25,869 bases of DNA, from NCBI GenBank assembly GCA_039922875.1, contig JBDTDV010000053.1, positions 1-25,869 of the forward strand, read 5' to 3'. A program made the translations under genes and the position numbers. The stretch comes from JBDTDV01 sp039922875 (lineage in GTDB: Bacteria > Actinomycetota > Actinomycetes > Actinomycetales > Microbacteriaceae). Positions within the stretch are counted from its first letter, which is position 1. Each line of letters opens with the position of its first letter. This document shows positions 15,508 to 23,559 of the stretch, piece after piece. The notes beneath the pieces are model-generated. The model did not search any database. It had not been told where the DNA came from and saw nothing but the letters and a program-made list of their open reading frames with translations.

Positions 15508-16338
15508 GTGGCTGAGCGACCGGCATACCGGGCTCAGGCTCTCGCCCATCTCTCCAGCCCCGAACAGCTGGACACGATGGTTTCTGTCACCCGGCCGCGC
15601 GGGTGGATAGCACTCGGCGCGGTCGGGTTGGCTCTGGTCGCGTTTGTGGCCTGGAGCCTGTTCGGAACTGTTCAGACTACCTTTCCCGGTCCCGGGGTGC
15701 TCCTCACCGAGTTCGGCACGTTCAACAGCGTGACGCCGCAAACCGGGCAGGTTACGGAGGTTTTCGCGTCCCAAGGAGATGTTGTGGCAGCGGGCCAACG
15801 GCTCGCGACCGTGCAGACCGAGGACGGTCGCGAGGTCACCGTCCCGGCGCTGAACAGCGGGCACGTTGTGGAGATGCTCGCCTACCCGAGCGATCATCTG
15901 AAGGCCGGTTCACCGATCGCGACGATCCAACCAGACGACCAGAAGTTACGCGCCTTCGTCTTCGTGCCGGTCGACGGTCGCCAACCGATCACGAAGGGGA
16001 TGCCAGTTCAACTGTCGGTAACCACCGTGCCCTCCGAGAAATACGGACTCTTGATGGGAACGGTGTCGAAAGTGGGAAGTTTTCCGGTGACTCGTGCCGG
16101 CGTCAACGCGCTGCTGAATAACCCCGACATCACCTCAATCGTGATCGGGGCCGGACCCGTCATCCAGTTGGAGGTCACCGTGAAGCGATCCCAGGCGACT
16201 CCGTCCGGATTCGCCTGGACGTCCGGTGGGGGACCCCCGACCACGCTGAGCGCCGGAACCCTGGTCAACGCGTCCGTGATCACCGCGGAGGAGCATCCGA
16301 TCGCGCTGCTGTTCCCCTCCGACCGGGCGAACGGCTGA
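15508..16338 (+). CDS. HlyD-like NHLM system secretion (membrane fusion) protein
   Basis: A 276-residue protein with one N-terminal transmembrane segment (about 33-52) and an extracytoplasmic HlyD-like body. The stretch VTPQTGQVTEVFASQGDVV followed by AGQRLATVQ (about 75-103) is the first half of a biotinyl-lipoyl-like hairpin, and NSGHVVEMLAYPSDHLKAGSPIATIQ-like residues (about 115-141) give the second; the long coiled coil of classical HlyD is absent. Such proteins accompany NHLP-type exporters and dock on the ABC subunits. The start is GTG at 15508, 18 bases after the precursor stop, with a weak upstream site, so initiation may depend on coupling. Its stop overlaps the next start as TGATG. 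In a monoderm host it cannot reach an outer membrane, so it may guide the peptide across the wall or stabilise the exporter (inference). Confidence 0.85.
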   Translation: MAERPAYRAQALAHLSSPEQLDTMVSVTRPRGWIALGAVGLALVAFVAWSLFGTVQTTFPGPGVLLTEFGTFNSVTPQTGQVTEVFASQGDVVAAGQRLATVQTEDGREVTVPALNSGHVVEMLAYPSDHLKAGSPIATIQPDDQKLRAFVFVPVDGRQPITKGMPVQLSVTTVPSEKYGLLMGTVSKVGSFPVTRAGVNALLNNPDITSIVIGAGPVIQLEVTVKRSQATPSGFAWTSGGGPPTTLSAGTLVNASVITAEEHPIALLFPSDRANG

Positions 16339-18566
16339 TGAGCGGATCAGCGTCCACAACCGACACGCGCGACGCAACGGCAACGGCAACGCCGAAGAAG
16401 AGCAGACGGGAGCGCACTCCGACAACGTTGCAGATGGAGGCTGCCGAGTGCGGTGCAGCCTCGCTGCGGATGGTATTGGCGCACTTCGGCCGCTGGGTGC
16501 CACTGGACGAATTGCGCCAGGCCAGCGGAGTCTCGCGCGACGGGGTCAAGGCCAGCAACATTGTCAAAACGGCACGCGGCTACGGCATGACGGCCAAGGG
16601 CTTCCGTCAGGAGATACCGGCTCTCCGCAGCGGCCCGCTGCCGGTCATCGTGTTCTGGAACTTCAATCACTTTGTGGTGGTTGAAGGGTACGCACCGGGG
16701 CGCTGGTTCCTCAACGATCCCGCGCACGGGTCGCGAACGGTAACCGATGAGGAATTCGATCGCTCCTTCACCGGCGTCGTACTGCGGCTGGAGCCGGGGC
16801 CCGATTTCCGACGGAAAGGGCGCCCTCCCGCTGTCTTGACAAGCCTCGCCGGGCGGCTGCGACATTCGCTGGGAGGCCTGCTGTTCGCGGTCCTGGCGGG
16901 CCTTGGCTTGGTGATCCCCGGCCTTGCGGCCGCGGTGTTGACCAAGGCGTTCGTCGATCAGGTTCTGGTGGCCGACCAGCCGGGCGCGATCTGGCCGATC
17001 CTCGGGCTGCTGGCCGGCGCCGCCGCCGCGATCATCGTACTCACGGTTCTGCGGCAGCAATGCCTGCTCCGCCTGGAGACCAAGCTGTCTGTGCACAGTT
17101 CCGGGGCTTTTCTTTGGCACATTCTTCGCCTTCCCGTGTCGTTCTACGCGCAGCGTTCGGCCGGAGAGCTATCCGGCAGAGTGTCGCGCAACGACCGGGT
17201 TGCGGTGCTACTGTCCAGCGATGTCGCCGCTGCACTGATCGACTCCGTCGTCGTCATCTTCTACTTCGCCGTGATGTTCGGGTACAACGCTGGGCTCACC
17301 CTCGTCGGAGTCGCAGCGGCGGTGATCAATATTGCGGTGCTCAGATCGGTCGGGCGGCGGCGTCGAGACGGTAACCAGCGGGTGCTGCAAGACCAAGGTG
17401 CGCTGCTCGGCAGCGCGATGAGTGGAATCAAGACGATCGAATCGGTGAAGGCAGCAGGGCGAGAATCCGATTTGTTCAGCCGCATCGCGGGCTTGCATGC
17501 CAAGACCGTCGGCGGTACCCAACAACTGGGCACGGCATCACTGCCGCTCTTCGTGATCCCTCCGCTGCTGGCCGCATTGACGACCGTTGCCATTCTGGGC
17601 TGGGGCGGGTTAAGCGTCGTGAACGGGGCGATGAGCCTGGGCACCCTCATCGCATTCCAACTGCTGATGTCTCGATCCACCGAGCCGATTAGCCGCTTCG
17701 TACAGTTGGGCGGCACGCTGCAAGAAATCAGCGGCGACCTGGCACGGCTCGACGATGTGCTGACCAATCGCGTAGACGACATCACCGGCGCACCTGCCGA
17801 TCTCACGAACCCGCTGCCCGCTGCCGCCCGGCTGGTGGGGCAACTGGAACTGCGCGATGTCACCTTCGGGTACAGCCTGCTGGAACCTCCGTTGCTGAAG
17901 AACGTGAGCTTGGTCATCCGGCCGGGGAGCCGGGTCGCAGTGGTCGGCGGCTCTGGCAGCGGCAAGTCAACCATCGCGCGTCTGGTGGCCGGGCTGTATC
18001 AACCGTGGAGCGGCGAGATCCTGTTCGACGGACGGCCGCGCGAGGCCTGGCCACGCGACACCATGACCACCTCCCTCGCTCTCGTGGACCAGAACATCAC
18101 GCTGTTCAGCGGGAGCGTGAGCGACAACGTGACTCTGTGGGATCGCTCCGTGCCCGAGCAGCGGATGGTGCAGGCGGCCCATGATGCCTGCATCCATGAG
18201 CAGATCGCCGCGCGACCGGATGGCTACCTGTCCGAGGTACGAGAGGGAGGCGCCAACTTCAGCGGCGGCGAGGGACAACGCCTGGAGATCGCCCGTGCGT
18301 TGGCCGGCGAGCCGAGAATCCTCATTCTCGACGAAGCAACCAGCGCCCTGGACCCAAGCACGGAGGAGTTGATCGACCGCAACGTGCGTCGACGAGGGTG
18401 CACCACGCTGATCATCGCTCACCGGTTGAGCACGATCCGGGACTGCGATGAGATCGTGGTGATGGACCATGGACGGATCGCCGAGCGCGGTACCCATGAC
18501 CAGATGATCGGCAAGGACGGCGCGTACAGCAAACTCTTCGCTGCGGGAGGCAGTGCAGTCGCATGA
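16338..18566 (+). CDS. NHLP exporter: C39 peptidase / ABC permease / ATPase
   Basis: A 742-residue peptidase-containing ABC transporter that removes leaders at double-glycine sites and exports the core. Its C39 domain (about 26-155) has Gln32 and catalytic Cys38 in LQMEAAECGAAS, His111 in NHFVVVEG and Asp127 in LNDPAHG. The transmembrane domain spans about 170-460. The nucleotide-binding domain has Walker A GGSGSGKS (537-544), signature FSGGEGQR (641-648), Walker B ILILDEATSALD (LDE at 664-666) and the His switch IAHRLST. All catalytic residues are present. The start overlaps the HlyD-like gene stop by one base, and the stop overlaps the next start as ATGA. It should cut the precursor after Gly82 during export; the pairing rests on synteny and the Gly-Gly motif. 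Confidence 0.95.
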   Translation: MSGSASTTDTRDATATATPKKSRRERTPTTLQMEAAECGAASLRMVLAHFGRWVPLDELRQASGVSRDGVKASNIVKTARGYGMTAKGFRQEIPALRSGPLPVIVFWNFNHFVVVEGYAPGRWFLNDPAHGSRTVTDEEFDRSFTGVVLRLEPGPDFRRKGRPPAVLTSLAGRLRHSLGGLLFAVLAGLGLVIPGLAAAVLTKAFVDQVLVADQPGAIWPILGLLAGAAAAIIVLTVLRQQCLLRLETKLSVHSSGAFLWHILRLPVSFYAQRSAGELSGRVSRNDRVAVLLSSDVAAALIDSVVVIFYFAVMFGYNAGLTLVGVAAAVINIAVLRSVGRRRRDGNQRVLQDQGALLGSAMSGIKTIESVKAAGRESDLFSRIAGLHAKTVGGTQQLGTASLPLFVIPPLLAALTTVAILGWGGLSVVNGAMSLGTLIAFQLLMSRSTEPISRFVQLGGTLQEISGDLARLDDVLTNRVDDITGAPADLTNPLPAAARLVGQLELRDVTFGYSLLEPPLLKNVSLVIRPGSRVAVVGGSGSGKSTIARLVAGLYQPWSGEILFDGRPREAWPRDTMTTSLALVDQNITLFSGSVSDNVTLWDRSVPEQRMVQAAHDACIHEQIAARPDGYLSEVREGGANFSGGEGQRLEIARALAGEPRILILDEATSALDPSTEELIDRNVRRRGCTTLIIAHRLSTIRDCDEIVVMDHGRIAERGTHDQMIGKDGAYSKLFAAGGSAVA

Positions 18567-21211
18567 CGATCAAAGAGCGTGACAACGAGGCGGGCAGTGC
18601 GGCAGATGTGCTCGAGCTGGGCGCCGATCGCCCGCTGACGCTTTCCGGATCGGCCCGCTCCTGGCGGGTTCTGACCGGCACCGTCGAAATCTTCGCGGTA
18701 GCGGGCCGCGGTGCGCCCGTTCTTCCGCGACTGCACCTGACCACCGCACAATCCGGGTCGATGCTTTTCGGCATAGACGAATCCGCACAGAGTCGATACG
18801 GACTTCTCGCCATCGGCGGCCCGGGCTCCACGGTGCAGCTCGGGCAGGCGGTCACAGGCGAAGAAGTGGCTGAGCGCGCCCGATGGCTGCAGGTGCTCGC
18901 CGAGGCCGCCACCAAAGGTACCGGCCGTTCGGCGCCGAGTCGCGGCGGACAAGCCCGCGAGACGCTGAGTGCGCACGAAGCCGAGGTCGGGCTGACTGCC
19001 GCGATCCTCACCCGCCGAGAGCAACAGGGGCTCGAGGACCTCGCTCGGGTTCAGGCCCAGCGCATCACCCACCAGACAGCGTTCGCCGACGGACTCGAGG
19101 CGCTCAGCACACTCCTGGAGCCAGATGCCGACGATCCACAACGCGCCAAAGCGGGCGAGAGTTCATTGACCGGGGCATTCCGCGCGGTAGCGCGCTCACA
19201 GGGTGTCACCGTCGTCTTGCCGGCAGCGGCCGCAAGTGGAGAGGATCCACTGACCAGCATCGCCCGCGCATCCGGCGTGCGAACGCGCAGTGTCTCTTTA
19301 GCGGGAAGTTGGTGGCGGGAAGACTGCGGCCCGATGCTGGGCTTTCTCTCCGACGACCATCAGGCGGTGGCACTTGTGCCGGTGCGACCGGGTCGCTACG
19401 AGCTGATCGATACGGCGGCCGGCAGCCGCGAAATCGTCGACGAACAACGCGCAGCGAAGCTGGAACCGGGCGCGTTCGCCGTGTATCGGCCGCTTCCCAG
19501 CGGTCCGCTGAGCATTCGAACCGTGCTGACGAGCAGTCTGGCGGAAACTAGACCGGATCTGATTCGACTGATCCTGTTCGCTGTGGCGTCGGCCCTCGTC
19601 GCGCTGGTCGTCCCGATCGTCACCGGCCAGATCGTCGGCAGCGTCATTCCCGAGGCCAATCGCCCGGAGCTTCTGCAGTTGACCCTGGCTCTGTTGGTCG
19701 CGGCTCTCGCGGGCGCGCTGTTCCAGCTGACCACGGCGATAGCGGTCCTTCGCGTGCAGGGCAGAGTGGACCGCTATCTCGGCCCGGCCATCTGGGGTCG
19801 ACTGCTCTCATTGCCGACCGCCTTCTTCCGGCGCTACAGCGCCGGCGATCTCGCCTTCCGGATACTGTCCATCGGCTCGATCGTGCAGCTGATCAGCGGG
19901 TCGGCGGTCACCTCGTTGCTCGCCGGGGTGTTCTCGATCTTCAGCTTCGGTCTGATCTGGTTCTACAGCGTGCAACTCGGGCTGATCGCCACCGTACTGC
20001 TGGCGGCATTGGCCGCGACGATCATCCTCGCGGGGCGAGTGCAGCTGCGTCGGATGCAGGCCGTGGAGGCCGCCTCCGGCATCCTCACCGGCATGCTGCT
20101 GGAGTTCATCAGCGGAATAAGCAAACTCCGGGTGGCTGGCGGCCAGGAAAAAGCCTTCGAGCGCTGGGCAGCACGCTTCACCACGAAACGCGCGGGATGG
20201 AATTCGGTCCGCAGTGTGGAGAACCTGGTCGCGGCGGCCGCCGCAGTCTTTCCCGTCCTGTCGTCGATAGCACTGTTCGCCGCGGTCGGGCTCAGCCAAG
20301 CCGAAACGGTGTCACCAGGCGCATTCCTGGCAGTTAATGCGGCGTATGGGCAGGTCGTCGTCGCCGTACTGGGAATGTCCCAGTCCTTGACCCTCGTGCT
20401 GCGCTCTGTGCCGGGACTGCAACGGATCCTGCCGGTCATCACCGAACGCCCGGAGGAGGACGTTTCGAAGTCCGATCCCGGCGTGCTCACCGGCGCCGTG
20501 GACTTCAGCAGTGTGTCGTTCCGCTACCAGGCCGACGGCCCGCTCGTGCTTGACGACGTCACCATTCGGATACCTGCCGGCGGTGCGATCGCCCTGGTCG
20601 GGCCGTCCGGATCGGGCAAGTCGACGCTCGGTCGGCTGCTCCTCGGCTTCGAAGAGCCCGAAGCCGGGGGTGTGTTCTTCGACGACCAGGACCTGTCCGG
20701 CTTGGATGTGCGTGCGGTGCGCCGGCAACTCGGCGTCGTGTTGCAATCGGTCGAGCTTCTGCCGGGCACGATCCTCTCCAACATCCTCGGCTCCGCGGTG
20801 GATCTGGCGCCCGACGACGCGTGGGCCGCCGCCGCCGCCGCGGGTCTGGCCGAAGACATCCGCGACATGCCGATGGGCATGTACACCGCGATCACCGAAG
20901 GCGGGTCGACGCTCTCCGGCGGGCAGCGCCAGCGTTTACTGATCGCACGTGCTCTGGCAGGCAGACCGCGGATCCTGCTGTTCGATGAGGCGACCAGCGC
21001 TCTGGACAATGCCACCCAGGCCGTGGTCGCTAACAGCCTCGCCGCGGTCGACGCCACACGCATCCTCATCGCGCATCGGTTGAGCACGGTGATGGGCGCC
21101 GACCGGATCTACTACCTGGAGCGCGGCAGGGTGGTCGAGGACGGAACTTTTGCGGAATTGATGGCGCAAGACGGTGCGTTCGCGACCCAGGCACGTCGCC
21201 AATTGTCCTGA
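18563..21211 (+). CDS. NHLP exporter: second ABC permease/ATPase subunit
   Basis: An 882-residue ABC protein of the type that accompanies NHLP peptidase exporters. Residues 1 to about 330 form a large N-terminal cytoplasmic region. Its last part (WWREDCGPMLGF, then VALVPVRPGRYELID, then YRPLPSGPL) recalls a degenerate C39-like domain without the catalytic set. The transmembrane domain runs from about 332 to 610, and the nucleotide-binding domain has Walker A GPSGSGKS (680-687), signature LSGGQRQR (784-791), Walker B ILLFDEATSALD and the IAHRLST switch. Both ATP sites look intact, so it could pair with the preceding transporter as a heterodimer or act as a separate transporter. It starts within the preceding stop (ATGA). 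A 47-base gap with AGAGAAGAG leads to the cyclodehydratase gene. Confidence 0.93.
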   Translation: MTIKERDNEAGSAADVLELGADRPLTLSGSARSWRVLTGTVEIFAVAGRGAPVLPRLHLTTAQSGSMLFGIDESAQSRYGLLAIGGPGSTVQLGQAVTGEEVAERARWLQVLAEAATKGTGRSAPSRGGQARETLSAHEAEVGLTAAILTRREQQGLEDLARVQAQRITHQTAFADGLEALSTLLEPDADDPQRAKAGESSLTGAFRAVARSQGVTVVLPAAAASGEDPLTSIARASGVRTRSVSLAGSWWREDCGPMLGFLSDDHQAVALVPVRPGRYELIDTAAGSREIVDEQRAAKLEPGAFAVYRPLPSGPLSIRTVLTSSLAETRPDLIRLILFAVASALVALVVPIVTGQIVGSVIPEANRPELLQLTLALLVAALAGALFQLTTAIAVLRVQGRVDRYLGPAIWGRLLSLPTAFFRRYSAGDLAFRILSIGSIVQLISGSAVTSLLAGVFSIFSFGLIWFYSVQLGLIATVLLAALAATIILAGRVQLRRMQAVEAASGILTGMLLEFISGISKLRVAGGQEKAFERWAARFTTKRAGWNSVRSVENLVAAAAAVFPVLSSIALFAAVGLSQAETVSPGAFLAVNAAYGQVVVAVLGMSQSLTLVLRSVPGLQRILPVITERPEEDVSKSDPGVLTGAVDFSSVSFRYQADGPLVLDDVTIRIPAGGAIALVGPSGSGKSTLGRLLLGFEEPEAGGVFFDDQDLSGLDVRAVRRQLGVVLQSVELLPGTILSNILGSAVDLAPDDAWAAAAAAGLAEDIRDMPMGMYTAITEGGSTLSGGQRQRLLIARALAGRPRILLFDEATSALDNATQAVVANSLAAVDATRILIAHRLSTVMGADRIYYLERGRVVEDGTFAELMAQDGAFATQARRQLS

Positions 21212-21258
21212 TCCAGCCAGCAACACGAACCCGAAGAGAAAAGCAGAGAAGAGCACAC

Positions 21259-23559
21259 ATGAGCATCACCGATTCAGCGGTCACCGAGTCCGGCTGGTCA
21301 CTCGACCCGCGGATTGTGCTGCGCGTCGTGCCCGGCGAGGGCGTCTACGTGCTGCAGGGCGAGACGACGGCGGTACTGCGGGGGGCAGCATACGAAGCCC
21401 TGGTTCCGCTTATCGACGGGCGACGCACGGCAGACGATCTGGTCGATGCGCTGAGCGGGCAGTTGCCTGCGGCCGAGGTCTACTTCGCGATTCGCAGCAT
21501 GCGCCGACGCGGGCATCTGGTGGCGACAGCGGCCGACGAGGAACTCGCGGCGCGGGCCTGGTGGCGGGAACTCGACCGCGACCCCGACAAAGCTGCCCGT
21601 GGATTGCAGGGTGCTGTGCAGCTGCACGCAATGTCGGGAGTCGATCGTGCCACCATCGAGGGTGCACGGGCCGGGCTGGAAGCCGCGGGAGTACGTGTGC
21701 TGGCGTCTGCTGAAACGATGTCGTTCGAGTCGGTTCGGCCGGATCTCTTGTTGGTGTTCGCAGCCGACTACACCGATGTTGGACTAGCCGAGGTCAATCG
21801 TTCCGCCTTGGCGGCCAGCGTTCCCTGGCTGCTGATCTGGCCAGGGGCCTGCACCCTGTGGCTCGGCCCGCTCTTCCGGCCCGTCAATTCCCCGTGCTGG
21901 GAGTGCATGATGGTACGCCGGCGAGCGCATCGTCGGGTTCAGACCTATCTGACGTCGCTTCCCGGCGCGGCGCCGATTACGATGCCGATCGCGACCACCC
22001 CGGCCGCCGCTGCGCTGGCCGGCCGAATCGCCGCGATAGAGGTCGTCAAGATCCTGGGTGGATGCCCGACGCCGACCGTGGATGGAGCGCCGGCCGACTC
22101 GGCGATCCTCACCGAACTCGATGTCCTCGATTGGCACTCGGAGCAGCACGTCGTCGTCCGCCGCCCGCAGTGTCCGACCTGCGGCGACCCGATGCCGCCA
22201 CGAACCGTGCCCATCCTTCCCGCCGCCGAGCAGGCGCAAAGCGACGACGGTGGCGGCCTCCGAACCATTGACGCGAACGAGACCTACCGGCGGTTTCGGC
22301 ACCATGTCAGTTCGATCACCGGCGCAGCCAGCACCCTGGAGGTGCTTCCCACTCCCGACCCGGACATGCACGTCTGGTATTCCGGCACCAACCTCGGTCT
22401 TCCACCGAAGAACCTCATGCAACTCAAGCGCACGCTTCGTGCCGGGAGTGCCGGAAAGGGCACGACCACCGAGCAAGCGAGAACCGGAGCGCTGTGCGAG
22501 GCACTCGAACGGTATTCGGGCATGGCCACCGGCGAGGAACAGCGCAGGAGCGGGTCGCTGCGGAGCCTGGGGGATGCCGCAATCGACCCGAACGCGTGCA
22601 TGCTGTTCAGCGATCAGCAATTGAGCCACGCCAGGCAGATCAACGCACAGGACTCCTGGTTCAATTTCGTGCCATCCGCCTTCGACCCCGATGCGGTAGT
22701 GGACTGGACTCCCCTGTGGTCCTTGACGCAGCAGCGCGAGGTCCTGCTACCCACCACCTATCTCTACTACGGAGGATCCCGCGCACCCGGCGAGCAGGTG
22801 TTCGCCGACTCCAACGGGTGCGCAGCAGGCAACACGCTCACCGAGGCGATCCTGCAGGGAACCCTGGAACTGGTGGAGCGCGACTCCATCGCGCTGTGGT
22901 GGTACAACCGGGTGCGACGCCCGGCAGTCGACCTACCGGACATGGCGGACCCCTGGGTGGACAAGCTGATCGCGAGTTACCACAGCCGAGGTCGCGACGT
23001 CTGGGCGCTGGATCTGACCACCGATCTACACATTCCGACGATCGCCGCCTTCTCACGCCGAACCAGCCAGCCGACCGAGCGGATAACGATGGGCTTCGGG
23101 GCGCACCTTGACAGCCGTCTGGCCGTGTTGCGAGCCCTAACCGAACTGAACCAAATGGCACCGACAGGCGAAGACCCGAAGGCTGCGGATGCCGGAGCCG
23201 ACCGCGAACTCGAGACCTGGATGCGCACCGCGACGATCGCCAACCAGCCTTATCTGCTGCCCGATCCGGACGCACCGGCGTGGAGGCTGCGAGATCATCC
23301 GAGCCAGGCCGGAGAAGACCTGGCAGCCGATGTGCGTCTGTGCCGCGAACGGGTGGAACGAGCCGGAATGTCGATGCACGTGCTCGACCAGACCCGGCCG
23401 GACATCGGCTTGCCGGTCGCCCGGGTCGTGATCCCGGGCATCCGGCCATTCTGGTCACGACTGGCACCCGGACGGCTGTACGACGTGCCGGTTCAGCTCG
23501 GCTGGCTCGCCGCTCCTATCGCAGAGGACGATCTCAATCCAATACCGATGTTCCTGTGA
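21259..23559 (+). CDS. Fused leader-binding E1-like / YcaO cyclodehydratase (TOMM)
   Basis: A 766-residue fusion of the two cyclodehydratase parts. Residues 1 to about 90 resemble a RiPP recognition element. Residues about 115-320 are an E1/ThiF-like partner with a zinc site formed by Cys213, Cys216 (CWEC), Cys305 and Cys308 (CPTC). Residues about 340-766 are YcaO, with the ATP-binding segment AGKGTTTEQARTGALCEALERYSG (pattern, about 399-421, including Glu405, Glu414 and Glu417) and LTEAILQGTLELVERD. YcaO phosphorylates a backbone amide so that a Cys, Ser or Thr side chain can cyclise. The C-terminus ends NPIPMFL, not the PxPxP described for many cyclodehydratases. The ATG has GAGAAGAG upstream. 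Its stop overlaps the oxidase start as GTGA. The substrate is most likely the precursor encoded at 15199-15489. Confidence 0.93.
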   Translation: MSITDSAVTESGWSLDPRIVLRVVPGEGVYVLQGETTAVLRGAAYEALVPLIDGRRTADDLVDALSGQLPAAEVYFAIRSMRRRGHLVATAADEELAARAWWRELDRDPDKAARGLQGAVQLHAMSGVDRATIEGARAGLEAAGVRVLASAETMSFESVRPDLLLVFAADYTDVGLAEVNRSALAASVPWLLIWPGACTLWLGPLFRPVNSPCWECMMVRRRAHRRVQTYLTSLPGAAPITMPIATTPAAAALAGRIAAIEVVKILGGCPTPTVDGAPADSAILTELDVLDWHSEQHVVVRRPQCPTCGDPMPPRTVPILPAAEQAQSDDGGGLRTIDANETYRRFRHHVSSITGAASTLEVLPTPDPDMHVWYSGTNLGLPPKNLMQLKRTLRAGSAGKGTTTEQARTGALCEALERYSGMATGEEQRRSGSLRSLGDAAIDPNACMLFSDQQLSHARQINAQDSWFNFVPSAFDPDAVVDWTPLWSLTQQREVLLPTTYLYYGGSRAPGEQVFADSNGCAAGNTLTEAILQGTLELVERDSIALWWYNRVRRPAVDLPDMADPWVDKLIASYHSRGRDVWALDLTTDLHIPTIAAFSRRTSQPTERITMGFGAHLDSRLAVLRALTELNQMAPTGEDPKAADAGADRELETWMRTATIANQPYLLPDPDAPAWRLRDHPSQAGEDLAADVRLCRERVERAGMSMHVLDQTRPDIGLPVARVVIPGIRPFWSRLAPGRLYDVPVQLGWLAAPIAEDDLNPIPMFL

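Noticed and set aside
21182..21194. GCGACCCAGG near the end of the second ABC gene
   Set aside because: Only half of the near-palindrome is present and the codons fit the protein sequence; probably chance.
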